Shown: positions 1 through 8,214, counted from the first letter of the stretch. The stretch: DNA of 64,000 nt from JASLEW01 sp963732005 (GCA_963732005.1 CAVSXT010000005.1:1674001-1738000), one strand, 5' to 3'. Notes: generated by a model not told the origin, from the letters alone. Program-made: numbers and translations.

Positions 1-839
1 CCGCCCTCGCCGCCGGCTGCCAGCACCTCGGCGTCCACGTGCACCACGACCTGATAGCGGTCGCCACGACTGCCGGGATCGAGACCGGCGGCAAGCGCGC
101 TCTCGGCCACCAGGCCCAGGGCATCGGCGCGGCGCTGCTCCGCGGGAACGTCCTCGGCCGCCGCCTCTCGCGGATCGCCGGCCGGTTGGCCGAGGCGTTC
201 GCCGTGTTCGCCGTGTTCGCGGTGTTCGCAGCGTGGCCCGTAGAGCGCCTCAACGCCGGCGTCCAGGGCGCGCAGCAAGGCCGCACCGGCCTCCGGCGCG
301 AGGCGTCCGGCCACCACCACCATGCCGTCCTCGTCGGTGTAGGCGCGCAGGTACCGCCCGGCGTGGCGGCGCTGCTCGTCATTTCCCGCCGCGATGCCAT
401 CGACGCGCCGCATGCCGCGCACCAGCCTCTCGACGTGAGCGGCCGTGCCCGCACGCGCGAAGCCCAGCAGGTCCTGCTCGTTGGCGGGCGTGGCGATGCG
501 GGTGAGGGCGCGAACCTTGGAATAGGAGACCTCGCCGCGGCGCATGGCGGCGGCGAGCAGCGGCAACGCGCCTAGCGCGCGCGCCACGCGCACCTTTTCG
601 CGCGCCGCGCCCAGGTCAAGGCCCACGCGCCAGCCCAGCCAGTGCGCGCAGGTGCTGAACCCGCTGTTCCAGCCGCCGCGCTCGTCGAAGTCGCGCAGCA
701 TGGCCAGCAGCTCGTAGGTGGCGGCCGAGATCTGCGCCGCCAGCTCGGCGATGCGCTCGCCGAGATCCTCGAGCTCCTCGCCGCCACCCGTCGCCGGATA
801 ATCGTGACCTGCCGCTTGCATCGCAGTGCCGATGGTCAT
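1..839 (-). CDS. DUF222 (13E12-repeat) protein, 3' end outside window
   Basis: The minus strand is open from an ATG at 839 to the left edge (279 codons seen). The N-terminal half reads as a DUF222 domain: a helical region with GGWNSGFSTCAHWLGW, then VSYSKVRALTRIATP and an EDGMVVVAGRLAPEAG segment. In this family DUF222 is usually followed by a C-terminal HNH nuclease domain, which would lie beyond the window, so nuclease activity is inference. A purine-rich GGGAGGGG ribosome site precedes the ATG and a TACAAT hexamer sits at 866-871. An in-frame tripeptide repeat (Glu-His-Gly type, about 197-235) interrupts the domain. Often found as multicopy 13E12 repeat proteins of unknown role. Confidence 0.8.
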   Translation of the reverse strand, partial: MTIGTAMQAAGHDYPATGGGEELEDLGERIAELAAQISAATYELLAMLRDFDERGGWNSGFSTCAHWLGWRVGLDLGAAREKVRVARALGALPLLAAAMRRGEVSYSKVRALTRIATPANEQDLLGFARAGTAAHVERLVRGMRRVDGIAAGNDEQRRHAGRYLRAYTDEDGMVVVAGRLAPEAGAALLRALDAGVEALYGPRCEHREHGEHGERLGQPAGDPREAAAEDVPAEQRRADALGLVAESALAAGLDPGSRGDRYQVVVHVDAEVLAAGGEG

Positions 840-1411
840 GGTCCCTCCCCTCCCTCTCATCAGCCATTGTAAGGCCTGATTTTTCAGCTCTTTGGCGGCC
901 CGCAGCAAGGCCGATCGGCGGCCGGCGAAGGGGTCCGGGAGGCTCGCTGCGAGAATGCGCCGCCACGGCCCTCTCGCGGGCCAGCCGAACCCCTTTGAGC
1001 GCGAACTCGAGATTTTGCGTACAGGAGCCCGGAAGAGCTTGTCAAGAGGGACGGCGAAATGTAGCGCGAGCTTTACGGGCACCTGACCAGATGAGGTGTG
1101 ATCGTCGACCTGGCTGGCCTGACGGTCTTCGCAGTGGTCTTGCTGACAGTCGGCACCTGTGGCCTGGTGTAGCTCTTGGCACCGATCTGGGTCGCGTTGC
1201 CGGCACCGACGCGCGCTGCGGCGAGCCTGCCGATGCCGTTGGCGGCGGTATCGTAGTCTTCTCCTCGAGCCCAATCCGTGCCGGAGGCTGACGTGATCTG
1301 CGAGAATCCTTCCGCCGATAGGGGTGGCCCGGTCGGTTCGCAGGGTCCCATCTCCGAGAGAGCGCGGCGCGGTCAGAGAGCAGGGTGCGAGATCCGGGAC
1401 GGAGGGGATGA
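840..1411. other. Intergenic stretch without a convincing gene
   Basis: Upstream region of two divergent genes. A minus-strand open stretch around 1073-1351 has plausible composition (many Ala, Thr and Gly) but no recognised domain, no ribosome site and no start I trust. It may be a gene remnant. No tRNA or hairpin stands out. Confidence 0.5.
866..871 (-). promoter_or_regulatory. -10-like TACAAT upstream of DUF222 gene
   Basis: TACAAT on the minus strand ends 26 nt before the ATG at 839. No clear -35 hexamer at standard spacing was seen. The short leader would contain the purine-rich ribosome site. Confidence 0.4.
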
Positions 1412-2602
1412 ATGGCGGACATGGCTTCGCGCGACTTGCCCAGCGTCACGATCTATACCGACGGCGGCGCGGACCCGAACCCCGGACCCGGGGGTTGGGG
1501 CGCACTGCTGATCCATCCGGCCAGCGGCACCCCGCGGGAGCTGCGCGGCGGCGAGCCCCGCACCACCAACAACCGCATGGAGCTGACGGCGGCGATCCGC
1601 GCCCTCGGCGCGCTGCGCGAAGCCTGCCGCGTCGAGCTGCACACCGATTCGCAGTACCTAAGGCGCGGGGTGACCGAATGGTTGCCGGGTTGGATCGCCC
1701 GCGGCTGGCGGCGCAAGGACGGCGAGCTGCAGAACGAAGACCTCTGGCGGGAGCTGGCGGCGGCGACGGCGCGCCACCAGGTGCGCTGGCATTGGGTGAA
1801 GGGCCACGCCGGCGATCGCTACAACGCGCGCGCCGACCAGCTGGCGACGATCGCCATCCGCGAGCAGCGGGCCGCGGCGGCCACTGTTGGTCCGGTAAGC
1901 GCGCGCGGCGCTGCGGGCGAGGCGGCGGCCGGGCCGCCCGACTACGAGGTATTCCTGCGGGTGTCGATGAATCCCAGGGGCGGTGGCTGGGCGGCGCTGA
2001 TCCGCCGCGCCGGCGCCGCCGAAGCCAGGGCCGTAGCCGACCGCGAAGGTGCTGCCGGTAGCGGGCTGGGCGAAGCCCGTCCTGGCGGCTCCGGGGAAGC
2101 CCTAGCCGCCACCACGGCCCGTCACCTAGTCGACTCCCATCCTCCTGCCCCGGCCACTGGCGCCGCCGAGACTCACGCGGCCACGACCGGCGTCGCACGC
2201 AGTGGCGAGGCCGCGCAGGGCAACGAAACCGCGCACAGCGGCGAGACGGTGCACAGCGGGGGATTGCCGCCTGGGACGGCGGCCACCTCCAACGCGCTGG
2301 ATCTTACTGCCGCGACGGCGGTCCTCGAGGCGCTGCCGGCAGGAGTCGCGGTGGCAGTGCACACGGGTTCGGACTACCTGCGGCTCGGGGCCAGCCGCTG
2401 GCTCGAGGGCTGGCGACAGCGCGGCTGGAAGACCAAGGAAGGCGGCCCGGTGCTCAACCGGGCGCTCTGGGAGAGGCTCGCCGCCGCCCTGACAGCTCGG
2501 CGGGTGACCTGGCCGGAGGTAAAGGGCCGCGAGGTGGAGGAGCTGGAACGTCTGGGGCCGGTCGCCAAGGCCGCCGCGCAAGGCCGGAAGGCCGAGGAAT
2601 GA
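1412..2602 (+). CDS. rnhA: Ribonuclease HI with degenerate second RNase H domain
   Basis: 396 aa, against about 150 aa for ordinary RNase HI. Residues 10-155 form a complete type 1 RNase H: D17 in YTDGG, E57 in NRMELT, D79 in HTDS, H132 in KGHAG and D142 in ARADQLA, so RNA hydrolysis in RNA:DNA hybrids is well supported. Residues about 175-396 are a second RNase H-like copy. Its equivalents read FLRVSMNPRGGGW, NALDLTAAT, HTGSDYLRLG and VKGREVEELERLG, so the acidic catalytic set is lost (D79 corresponds to G319). A low-complexity linker of about 100 residues with HSGE repeats splits the second copy. Start: ATG 1412 behind GGAGGGG; ATG 1421 is an alternative. The second domain may bind substrate or be structural. 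Confidence 0.9.
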   Translation: MADMASRDLPSVTIYTDGGADPNPGPGGWGALLIHPASGTPRELRGGEPRTTNNRMELTAAIRALGALREACRVELHTDSQYLRRGVTEWLPGWIARGWRRKDGELQNEDLWRELAAATARHQVRWHWVKGHAGDRYNARADQLATIAIREQRAAAATVGPVSARGAAGEAAAGPPDYEVFLRVSMNPRGGGWAALIRRAGAAEARAVADREGAAGSGLGEARPGGSGEALAATTARHLVDSHPPAPATGAAETHAATTGVARSGEAAQGNETAHSGETVHSGGLPPGTAATSNALDLTAATAVLEALPAGVAVAVHTGSDYLRLGASRWLEGWRQRGWKTKEGGPVLNRALWERLAAALTARRVTWPEVKGREVEELERLGPVAKAAAQGRKAEE

Positions 2603-2687
2603 AACTCCCCCTGCTCTGCGAGGGCAACAATGATCTTGACTCACCCGATTGGGCGCCCCCGGGCCTGCTCGCCACCGCTTGGGGTGC

Positions 2688-2693
2688 TAGACT
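2688..2693 (+). promoter_or_regulatory. -10-like TAGACT just before DUF5655 gene
   Basis: TAGACT lies 10 nt before ATG 2704, inside GTGCTAGACTTCG. The same 13-mer occurs on the minus strand at 7969-7981 upstream of another gene. Initiation 6-8 nt downstream would give a transcript with almost no leader. No -35 match was found. Confidence 0.4.
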
Positions 2694-2703
2694 TCGCGGC
2701 ACC

Positions 2704-3063
2704 ATGAGCGGCGTGCTCGACGAGTACTCGGTCGACCATCACTTCGCGGGGAAATCCCCCTCTGCCCGGATCGTGTATGACCGCCTACTGATGGCGCTGC
2801 GCAGGATCGGCCCGGTCCGCGAAGAGCCGAAGAAGACCTCGATCCACCTTGTCCGTAGCTCCGCACTCGCTGGCGTAGAAGTGCGCAAGGATTACCTCCT
2901 CCTCAATCTCAAGACCGACTACAGGATCGATAGCCCGCGGATTGCCAAGGCCGAGCAGATCTCCGCGCGGCGGTTTCACCAGAGGGTCAAGCTGGCTTCG
3001 CCTTCCGACGTGGACTCGGAGCTTGAGCGTTGGCTCGCGGACGCTTACGCGCTGAGTGGCTGA
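2704..3063 (+). CDS. DUF5655-domain protein
   Basis: 119 aa. The sequence starts with a VDHHFAGKSP motif and carries PVREEPKKTSIHLVR, then an alternating strand segment (VRKDYLLLNLKTDYRID) and a C-terminal region ending in ERWLADAYAL. This resembles DUF5655, found alone or at the end of DUF4287 proteins; biochemical function unknown. An upstream in-frame ATG at 2599 would add 35 implausible residues overlapping rnhA, so I chose 2704, which also matches the -10-like element 10 nt upstream. No signal peptide or membrane segment. Confidence 0.75.
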   Translation: MSGVLDEYSVDHHFAGKSPSARIVYDRLLMALRRIGPVREEPKKTSIHLVRSSALAGVEVRKDYLLLNLKTDYRIDSPRIAKAEQISARRFHQRVKLASPSDVDSELERWLADAYALSG

Positions 3064-3095
3064 TCGCGGCAGCAGTCTCGGTAAGGAGCTCGGTG

Positions 3096-3401
3096 ATGTC
3101 GAGTCCATTGTGGGGCCTCGTCGCCGGCCTGGTATTCGGTGCCGTGGCGGTGGGGATGATGCTGCCCATGGCATTTCCAGACAAACGGACGGCCCTCCTG
3201 GGAGCATTCGTTGATCGCCTGGGAATCGGCATCGTCATCGGCTGCGTCCAGCTTCCTTGGTCGGGCTGGGCGGTCGGCCTGTTCTTCGGCATTCTTCTCA
3301 GCCTGCCCTCGGCCGTCATCACCAAGGCGTATGTGCCGATCCTGGTTTTAGGCGGGCTCGGCGGGCTGGTGATCGGCGGTCTGCTGCACGGCTGGCAGTG
3401 A
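3096..3401 (+). CDS. Small integral membrane protein
   Basis: 101 aa, almost entirely hydrophobic, with about four transmembrane helices (residues 4-24, 36-53, 55-75 and 78-98) linked by short loops (FPDKRT; LPWSG). Start ATG 3096 has AAGGAG 7 nt upstream; earlier in-frame starts overlap the DUF5655 gene. It begins 32 nt after that gene, so co-transcription is likely. No family recognised; Gly-rich helices suggest tight packing. Function unknown. Confidence 0.7.
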   Translation: MSSPLWGLVAGLVFGAVAVGMMLPMAFPDKRTALLGAFVDRLGIGIVIGCVQLPWSGWAVGLFFGILLSLPSAVITKAYVPILVLGGLGGLVIGGLLHGWQ

Positions 3402-3643
3402 ATATCCTGAACCCCTGACTCACCCGAGGCGCAGCGACGAAGGTGGTCGCGCCGATGTTGGACGTGCGGCGCGCATAGGTCCGTGGCTGCTTCTCGGCGT
3501 CGATCAAGGACAGCGCCTGCCAGAGCTGGCGCCGGCCCCTTTGTGGGGCGATTGGGCCTGCCGCCGCCCGCAGGATCTGCTTGCTCCGCGTGCCCGGCGG
3601 GGCCTCGCCACGGGTCCCGCCGCTCCGGCAAGCCCGAATCCGC

Positions 3644-3649
3644 TACAAT
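3644..3649 (+). promoter_or_regulatory. -10-like TACAAT before DUF4388 gene
   Basis: TACAAT ends 10 nt before ATG 3660 and overlaps the alternative ATG 3648. This favours 3660 as the translation start and a near-leaderless mRNA. No -35 match at 16-18 nt. Confidence 0.4.
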
Positions 3650-3659
3650 GGCGTCACTC

Positions 3660-4772
3660 ATGGAGTTCTCGGGTCGACTCAACGCTTTCCCGCCGAGCGA
3701 CCTCCTGCAGTGGGCCCTCAACGACCGGCGCACCGGGGCGTTGGTGGTCCGCCGGAGCGATCGCGAGAAGCGCGTCTACTTCCACGCCGGCGAGGTCATC
3801 TCCTGCCTCTCCAACGACCCCGCCGAGTACTACGGCCAGCACCTGCTGCTCAACGGCCATCTGCAGCAGGAGCAGCTCTTCCAGGCCCTGACCTATTGCA
3901 CCACCCAGGGCGTGCGCCTGGGCACGGCGCTGCGCGAGCTGGGGCTGATGGCGCCCGAAAAGGTGCAGCAAACCCTGCGCGCCCAGATCGAAGACTCCAT
4001 CTGCGACCTCTTCCTGTGGGAGCGCGGCGTCTTCTACTTCCAGGCCGAGATGCCGGTCGAGGAGGAGATCCTCCCCGAGCCCATCCACGCCATGGGCCTG
4101 ATCATGGAAGGCACCCGCTGGCTCGACGAGTACCGGCGCATCCGCAAGCTCTTCATCCACGACAACATGGTGATCCGCCGCGGCGCCGCCTGGCCGGGAA
4201 CCGGATTGTCGCCGGTCGAGCGGCGCATCGCCGCCGAGCTCGACGGCAAGCGCACCCTGGCCGAGCTGTACCGGGTGATCCGCGGCTCCTACTTCCGCTT
4301 CCTCGAAGGCGCCTACCGGCTGGCGATCGCCGCGGTGCTGGACATCGACTCGGTGGGCGAGCCGATCGACAGCACCACCCGCGAGATGAGCGTCTACGAC
4401 CTGCTGCTCGAGCAGGCCACCGAGGAGCAGATCCTGGTCGCCCACCGCCACATGGCGGTGCCGCTGGATCTGCTCGAACGCTGGGTGCCGGTGTGGGTGG
4501 CGGAGCCCGGCGCCGAGGAGCAGACGCGGATGCCGGCCCGCGCCCGCGACTTCTATGCCCGCCTCGACGGCAAGACGACGCTGGGCGACGCCTTTTCCGG
4601 CGAGGCACGGCGGCGAGGGCGCGAGATGGACCTGCTGCTGCTGCAGCTGCAGAAGGGCCGCCTGGCGCTGCTGCCGGCGCCGGTGGCGGCGATGGAGGCC
4701 GAGGCCGAGCGCCGCGGCCAGCCGCCGCTCGAGCGCTGGTGGCAGCGGATCTTCGCCAAGCCCGCGACGTGA
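3660..4772 (+). CDS. DUF4388 (PATAN-like) regulatory protein
   Basis: 370 aa, cytosolic. The N-terminus (MEFSGRLNAFPPSDLLQWAL, then TGALVVRR and VYFHAGEVISC) is a DUF4388 domain, common in acidobacterial and deltaproteobacterial signalling proteins. It is followed by a helical region with ALRELGLMAPEKVQQTLRAQ and a strand-rich FLWERGVFYFQAE segment typical of the same family, then a helical C-terminal half without a recognised domain. DUF4388 proteins are generally placed in motility or two-component contexts; the role here is unknown. ATG 3648 is an alternative start adding four residues. Monocistronic by position: the next gene begins 101 nt later with its own strong ribosome site. Confidence 0.8.
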   Translation: MEFSGRLNAFPPSDLLQWALNDRRTGALVVRRSDREKRVYFHAGEVISCLSNDPAEYYGQHLLLNGHLQQEQLFQALTYCTTQGVRLGTALRELGLMAPEKVQQTLRAQIEDSICDLFLWERGVFYFQAEMPVEEEILPEPIHAMGLIMEGTRWLDEYRRIRKLFIHDNMVIRRGAAWPGTGLSPVERRIAAELDGKRTLAELYRVIRGSYFRFLEGAYRLAIAAVLDIDSVGEPIDSTTREMSVYDLLLEQATEEQILVAHRHMAVPLDLLERWVPVWVAEPGAEEQTRMPARARDFYARLDGKTTLGDAFSGEARRRGREMDLLLLQLQKGRLALLPAPVAAMEAEAERRGQPPLERWWQRIFAKPAT

Positions 4773-4873
4773 GACGCCATGAGCTCTTGACGGCCGCGGC
4801 CGAAACTGCCCCGAAGAGGGGGTACGAGGGGGCGCCCCCTTCCCCCCGGGGGGCGATCCGAGGAGGAAAATCG

Positions 4874-6085
4874 ATGCGCCGCTACGGCCTGCTGCTGCTG
4901 CTCGCTTTCGCCTGCGCCGCCGGCGCCGGTTGTGCTTCGAGCCATGTCGATTGCCCGGCGCTCATCCAGGAGATCGGACCGCCCGGGCCGCCGCTGCCGC
5001 CGCCGCCGGTGGTGCCGCCTGCCGTCTGCCCGGCCATCCCGAGCGGGGGCTACCCCTTCCGCTACCTGGTGCTCGAGGGTGGCGGCGTCAAGGGCATCGC
5101 CTACGCCGGCGCCTTCGAGGCGCTCGAGCAGCAGGGCATCCTGGACCAGCTGCAGGGAGTGGCCGGCACCTCGGCGGGCGCCATCACCGCCACCCTGGTG
5201 AGCCTGCGCTACACGCCCAGGCAGATCCGCGAGCTGCTGCTGCACCTCCACTTCACCAAGTTCGAGGACGGCGGCGCGACCGGCATCTTCCGCCTCTTCT
5301 CCCGCTACGGCTGGTTTCGCGGCGACTACTTCCTGAGCCTCATGCGCTGCCTGGTGGACAATCAGACCCATAAGCCGCACGCCACCTTCGCCGACCTCCA
5401 CGACGGGCATTTCGTCGATCTGCACGTGTTCGCAACCGATCTCACCCACGTCTCGGGCGAGAACCTCACCCACCGAGGCACCAAGGAGTACTCCTACGAG
5501 AACCCGGCGACGCGGGACACCGAGGTGGCCCTGGCCGTGCGCGAGTCGATGTCCATCCCGCTGTTCTTCGCCTCGGTGCGCTCCGGCGGCAACGTTTTCG
5601 TGGATGGCGGCGTGCTGCTGAATTATCCGATCGATACCTTCGACCAGAAAAACAATCCCCAGCACCAGACGCTGGGCCTCTTGCTGGACCACACCGGCAC
5701 GGCGACGCCCGACAACCAGATCCAGGACCTGGTCGGCTACATGAAGTACCTGCTGGAAGCGGTGGAAAACGAGCAGGCCATGGATCTCGAGTGGGACCCG
5801 CCAAATCTCGAGCGGACGGTCATCGTCAACAACCTCGGCATCGGCACCACCGACTTCCAGCTCACCACGGCGCAGATGATGGGGCTCGTCGGGCAGGGCT
5901 ACGCCTGCACCTGCAGCTACCTCACCAGCTGGGGGGCCGGCGCCCACCTCCCGGCGACGCCGCTGGCCAGCCGCCAGCGGACCAGGGTGTTCGAGCTCGG
6001 AAACGGCGTCATCACCTGCGGCGCGGCGTTCGATCCGGCGTCCCACCGGCCGGCGCCCACGGTGGCGGCGCACCCGCCAGGCTAG
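4874..6085 (+). CDS. Patatin-like phospholipase, predicted lipoprotein
   Basis: 403 aa. Residues 1-19 are a hydrophobic signal ending GAGC, so C20 is a probable lipidation site. A Pro-rich linker follows (about 37-50). The patatin hydrolase domain has the oxyanion loop LEGGGVKG (glycines 69-71), the nucleophile elbow GTSAG (S100) and the DGG motif (D244), which form the Ser-Asp dyad of acyl hydrolases. Substrate unknown; bacterial relatives cleave phospholipids or neutral lipids. Start ATG 4874 is preceded by AGGAGG at 4861-4866. Its stop lies 7 nt from that of the convergent cNMP gene; the two stop codons flank a CTAGTACTAG palindrome. Confidence 0.9.
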   Translation: MRRYGLLLLLAFACAAGAGCASSHVDCPALIQEIGPPGPPLPPPPVVPPAVCPAIPSGGYPFRYLVLEGGGVKGIAYAGAFEALEQQGILDQLQGVAGTSAGAITATLVSLRYTPRQIRELLLHLHFTKFEDGGATGIFRLFSRYGWFRGDYFLSLMRCLVDNQTHKPHATFADLHDGHFVDLHVFATDLTHVSGENLTHRGTKEYSYENPATRDTEVALAVRESMSIPLFFASVRSGGNVFVDGGVLLNYPIDTFDQKNNPQHQTLGLLLDHTGTATPDNQIQDLVGYMKYLLEAVENEQAMDLEWDPPNLERTVIVNNLGIGTTDFQLTTAQMMGLVGQGYACTCSYLTSWGAGAHLPATPLASRQRTRVFELGNGVITCGAAFDPASHRPAPTVAAHPPG

Positions 6086-6092
6086 GCTAGTA

Positions 6093-7928
6093 CTAGGCCG
6101 AGGCGCCCTCGTTGCGTTCGCCCGAGATGATGCGCCAGCCGACCACCTTCTCGTCGATCTCGCGCAGGCGGTTGGCGACCAGCCGGCAGAGCAGCTGCAT
6201 GAACTCGAGGGCGGCGTCCGGATCCATGGCCAGGATCTCGCGCACCGTCGCCTGGTCGAGGGCGAGGACGGTGAGCGGACCGCCGTAGGCGCGGGCGTCG
6301 GCCGACCGCGGCTCGCCGTCGATCAGCGCCATCTCGCCGAAGAAGTCGCCGCGCTCGAGGATCGCCAGCGCCTCCTCGCCGGCGCCGGGGATGAACTTGC
6401 TGATCATCGCCTTGCCCTCGAGGATGACGTACATCTCGGCGCCCTCGTCCCCCTCTTGGAACAGCGAGGCGCCGGCGGCGAAGCGCTCCTCGCGCGAGAA
6501 GGTGGCCAGGGTCATCAGCTCGCGCCGCGACAGCCCCTGCTCGCGGAAGAGGCGGATCTTGTCGGTGGAGTCCACCTTGACCGCGGGCGCCGTCGGCGGC
6601 GTGCGGCCGGGTGGCGCCGGCTGTTTGCGCAGACGCAGGAAGTTCTCGGGCATCGAGTCGGCCGAGAAGAAGCTCTTGAGCTGGTCGTTGGTGGCGCGCA
6701 GCTTCTGCGCCAGGCTGTGCCAGAAGCTCCAGTAGAGCTTGACGCCGAGGTCGGGAGCGGCCTCGATCAGCGAGTCGAGCGCCGCGGCGTCGAGACGGAA
6801 GATCTGGCACGCCGCCAGCGCGCTGACGTCGGAGCTGCGGTCCAGGCCGGTGATGTAGCTGGCCTCGCCGAACATGCTGCCGGGCTCGAGCTTGCCGAGG
6901 GTGAAGGTGCCGTAGGCGGTCGGACGCTGGACCAGCACCTCGCCGCGCTCGAGCACGTAGAGGTCGCGCCCCTGGCTGCGATGGGCGAAGACCAGGCCGC
7001 CGGTCTCGTGGATCTCTTCCCGCACCGCGCCGGTCAGGCGGAAGACCTGCTCGTCGCTCAGGTGCGACCACACCCGGAGCCGGCGCAGGCGGGCGGCGAG
7101 ATGGATCCGCCCGCCGGCGTCGCCGCCGGTCGCCGCTGCGGGCGGCTGTGCCGGCGCGGCGGCGCCGAAGCTGCTGGCCGGCGAGAAGCCGCCCTGCTCC
7201 AGGAAGCGCTCGCGGTGCCACTCCAGCCGATCGAAGGCGGTGTGGATCTGCTCCTGGCGCTCGTGGAACACCTGCGTCAGCTCGCGGTTGCCCCAGCCGA
7301 GGATCTGCTTGAGGGTCTGGATGCGGCGGCGCAGCCGGCGCCCGCCCTCCTCGTCGCCGTCGTTGAGCAGCAGAAAGGCGTGGGCGGTGGCCGCCAGGGC
7401 CGCCTCGAACTGCTTGCGCTCCATCTCGGCGCGGCCCAGGCTCTCGGCGATCTCGCGGTCGAAGGGGTTCAGGCGCAGGGCCTTGCCGAGCTCCTCGGCG
7501 GCGCCGTCGAAGTCCTTGCGGCGAAACAGCACCCGGCCGTGCAGCTCGGCATGGGCGGGGTTGGCCAGGTCCTTGGCCTTGGCCACCTCCAGGCATTCGA
7601 TGGCGCGGGCGTTTTCGCCCCGCTCGGCGTAGAGGCGGGCGAGCCCCAGGAAATGGGCGGCGTCGATGGCGTTGCGCCGGAAGCCCTCGCGCAGCACCTC
7701 GCGCAGGCTGCGGCTGCGGCTGTCGCCGCCGCCCTCGAGCTGGCGCAGCTTGCGGACCTCGGCCAGCCCCAGCTTCACCGACAGGTTCTCGGGATCGAGG
7801 CGCAGCGCCAGCAGCAGCAGCTCGGCGGCCTCGTCGTGGCGGGAGGCGCCGCTCAGGCGCCGCGCCAGCTCGGCGATCTCGTCGACCTCGAGCGTCAGGT
7901 CCTGAGGCTGGTTGTGGGGTTCGCTCAT
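6093..7928 (-). CDS. TPR protein with two cyclic-nucleotide-binding domains
   Basis: 611 aa, cytosolic. Residues about 1-250 are TPR-like helical pairs (AARRL, LLLALRLDPENL, ALRLNPFDREIAESLGRAEM). Two cNMP-binding folds follow at about 280-400 (RDLYVLERGEVLV, LEPGSMFGEASYI) and 455-590 (EMYVILEGKAMIS, LERGDFFGEMALIDGEPRSA). The second has the canonical phosphate-binding cassette FGEMALIDGEPRSA, so cAMP or cGMP binding is plausible there; the first is looser. No DNA-binding or catalytic domain was seen, suggesting a scaffold or sensor. A start at 8006 is open, but homology-like sequence begins at MSEPHNQ (7928). Confidence 0.85.
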   Translation of the reverse strand: MSEPHNQPQDLTLEVDEIAELARRLSGASRHDEAAELLLLALRLDPENLSVKLGLAEVRKLRQLEGGGDSRSRSLREVLREGFRRNAIDAAHFLGLARLYAERGENARAIECLEVAKAKDLANPAHAELHGRVLFRRKDFDGAAEELGKALRLNPFDREIAESLGRAEMERKQFEAALAATAHAFLLLNDGDEEGGRRLRRRIQTLKQILGWGNRELTQVFHERQEQIHTAFDRLEWHRERFLEQGGFSPASSFGAAAPAQPPAAATGGDAGGRIHLAARLRRLRVWSHLSDEQVFRLTGAVREEIHETGGLVFAHRSQGRDLYVLERGEVLVQRPTAYGTFTLGKLEPGSMFGEASYITGLDRSSDVSALAACQIFRLDAAALDSLIEAAPDLGVKLYWSFWHSLAQKLRATNDQLKSFFSADSMPENFLRLRKQPAPPGRTPPTAPAVKVDSTDKIRLFREQGLSRRELMTLATFSREERFAAGASLFQEGDEGAEMYVILEGKAMISKFIPGAGEEALAILERGDFFGEMALIDGEPRSADARAYGGPLTVLALDQATVREILAMDPDAALEFMQLLCRLVANRLREIDEKVVGWRIISGERNEGASA

Positions 7929-7971
7929 GCCCGGCGGATGCGCGCGTCCGATCGTGCAGCGGGGTGCTCGA

Positions 7972-7977
7972 AGTCTA
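7972..7977 (-). promoter_or_regulatory. -10-like TAGACT upstream of cNMP/TPR gene
   Basis: Minus-strand TAGACT within GTGCTAGACTTCG, the same 13-mer as at 2684-2696. It ends 43 nt before the ATG at 7928. It supports 7928 rather than 8006 as start, because 8006 lies upstream of the predicted transcript. Confidence 0.45.
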
Positions 7978-8058
7978 GCACGCGCGCCGGATACCGGTGC
8001 CGGCACGCCGGCGACCGCTCGCAGGGGGCGATCGCCGGCGCCGGCGGGGCGCCGCCGG

Positions 8059-8214
8059 TCAGCAGAGGCCGGGTTTATGGCAGGAGGCCGTCTGGCAGTT
8101 GTTCGGCAGCATGGTGTCGGGGAAGGTGCCGATCGGGCCGCCGGCGCGGCCGCGCTCGTCCAGGTGACGGAGGGTCTCGCGTGACAGGCGCACTTTCTTT
8201 GGCGTTTTCGACAT
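8059..8214 (-). CDS. Putative lanthipeptide-like RiPP precursor (51 aa)
   Basis: The peptide starts MSKTPKKVRLSRETLRHL, then a short polar stretch ending in Gly-Gly (25-26) and a 25-residue tail with Cys 40, 45 and 51 plus Thr/Ser at 30, 34, 42 and 44. The leader pattern (basic start, L-S-R-E-T-L-R-x-L, double Gly) resembles annotated class I lanthipeptide precursors. RETLRxL falls at residues 12-18, exactly where it lies in the peptide at 25202. The ribosome site AAAGGAG is 6 nt before the ATG, good evidence that it is translated. No LanB/LanC, LanM, radical SAM, protease or transporter gene is in the window, so modification would need enzymes elsewhere. The product class is inference. Confidence 0.6.
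   Translation of the reverse strand: MSKTPKKVRLSRETLRHLDERGRAGGPIGTFPDTMLPNNCQTASCHKPGLC

Noticed and set aside
1073..1351. Minus-strand open stretch in the first intergenic region
   Set aside because: Composition is protein-like but there is no recognisable domain, start or ribosome site; not listed as a gene.
2638..3427. 12-nt repeat TGACTCACCCGA on both sides of two small genes (2638-2649, 3416-3427)
   Set aside because: In a 64-kb GC-rich window a shared 12-mer is expected by chance many times; no further structure supports an element.
3319..3507. Minus-strand stretch with plausible residues (IDAEKQPRTYARRTSNIG)
   Set aside because: Possible remnant, but no family, start or ribosome site, and it overlaps the end of the small membrane-protein gene.
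3581..6085. 834-codon open frame on the plus strand
   Set aside because: It runs out of frame through the DUF4388 gene and only becomes real in its last 403 codons (patatin). High GC leaves many long open frames.
6083..6095. CTAGTACTAG palindrome between the patatin and cNMP genes
   Set aside because: It arises from two facing TAG stop codons and is too short to be a terminator.
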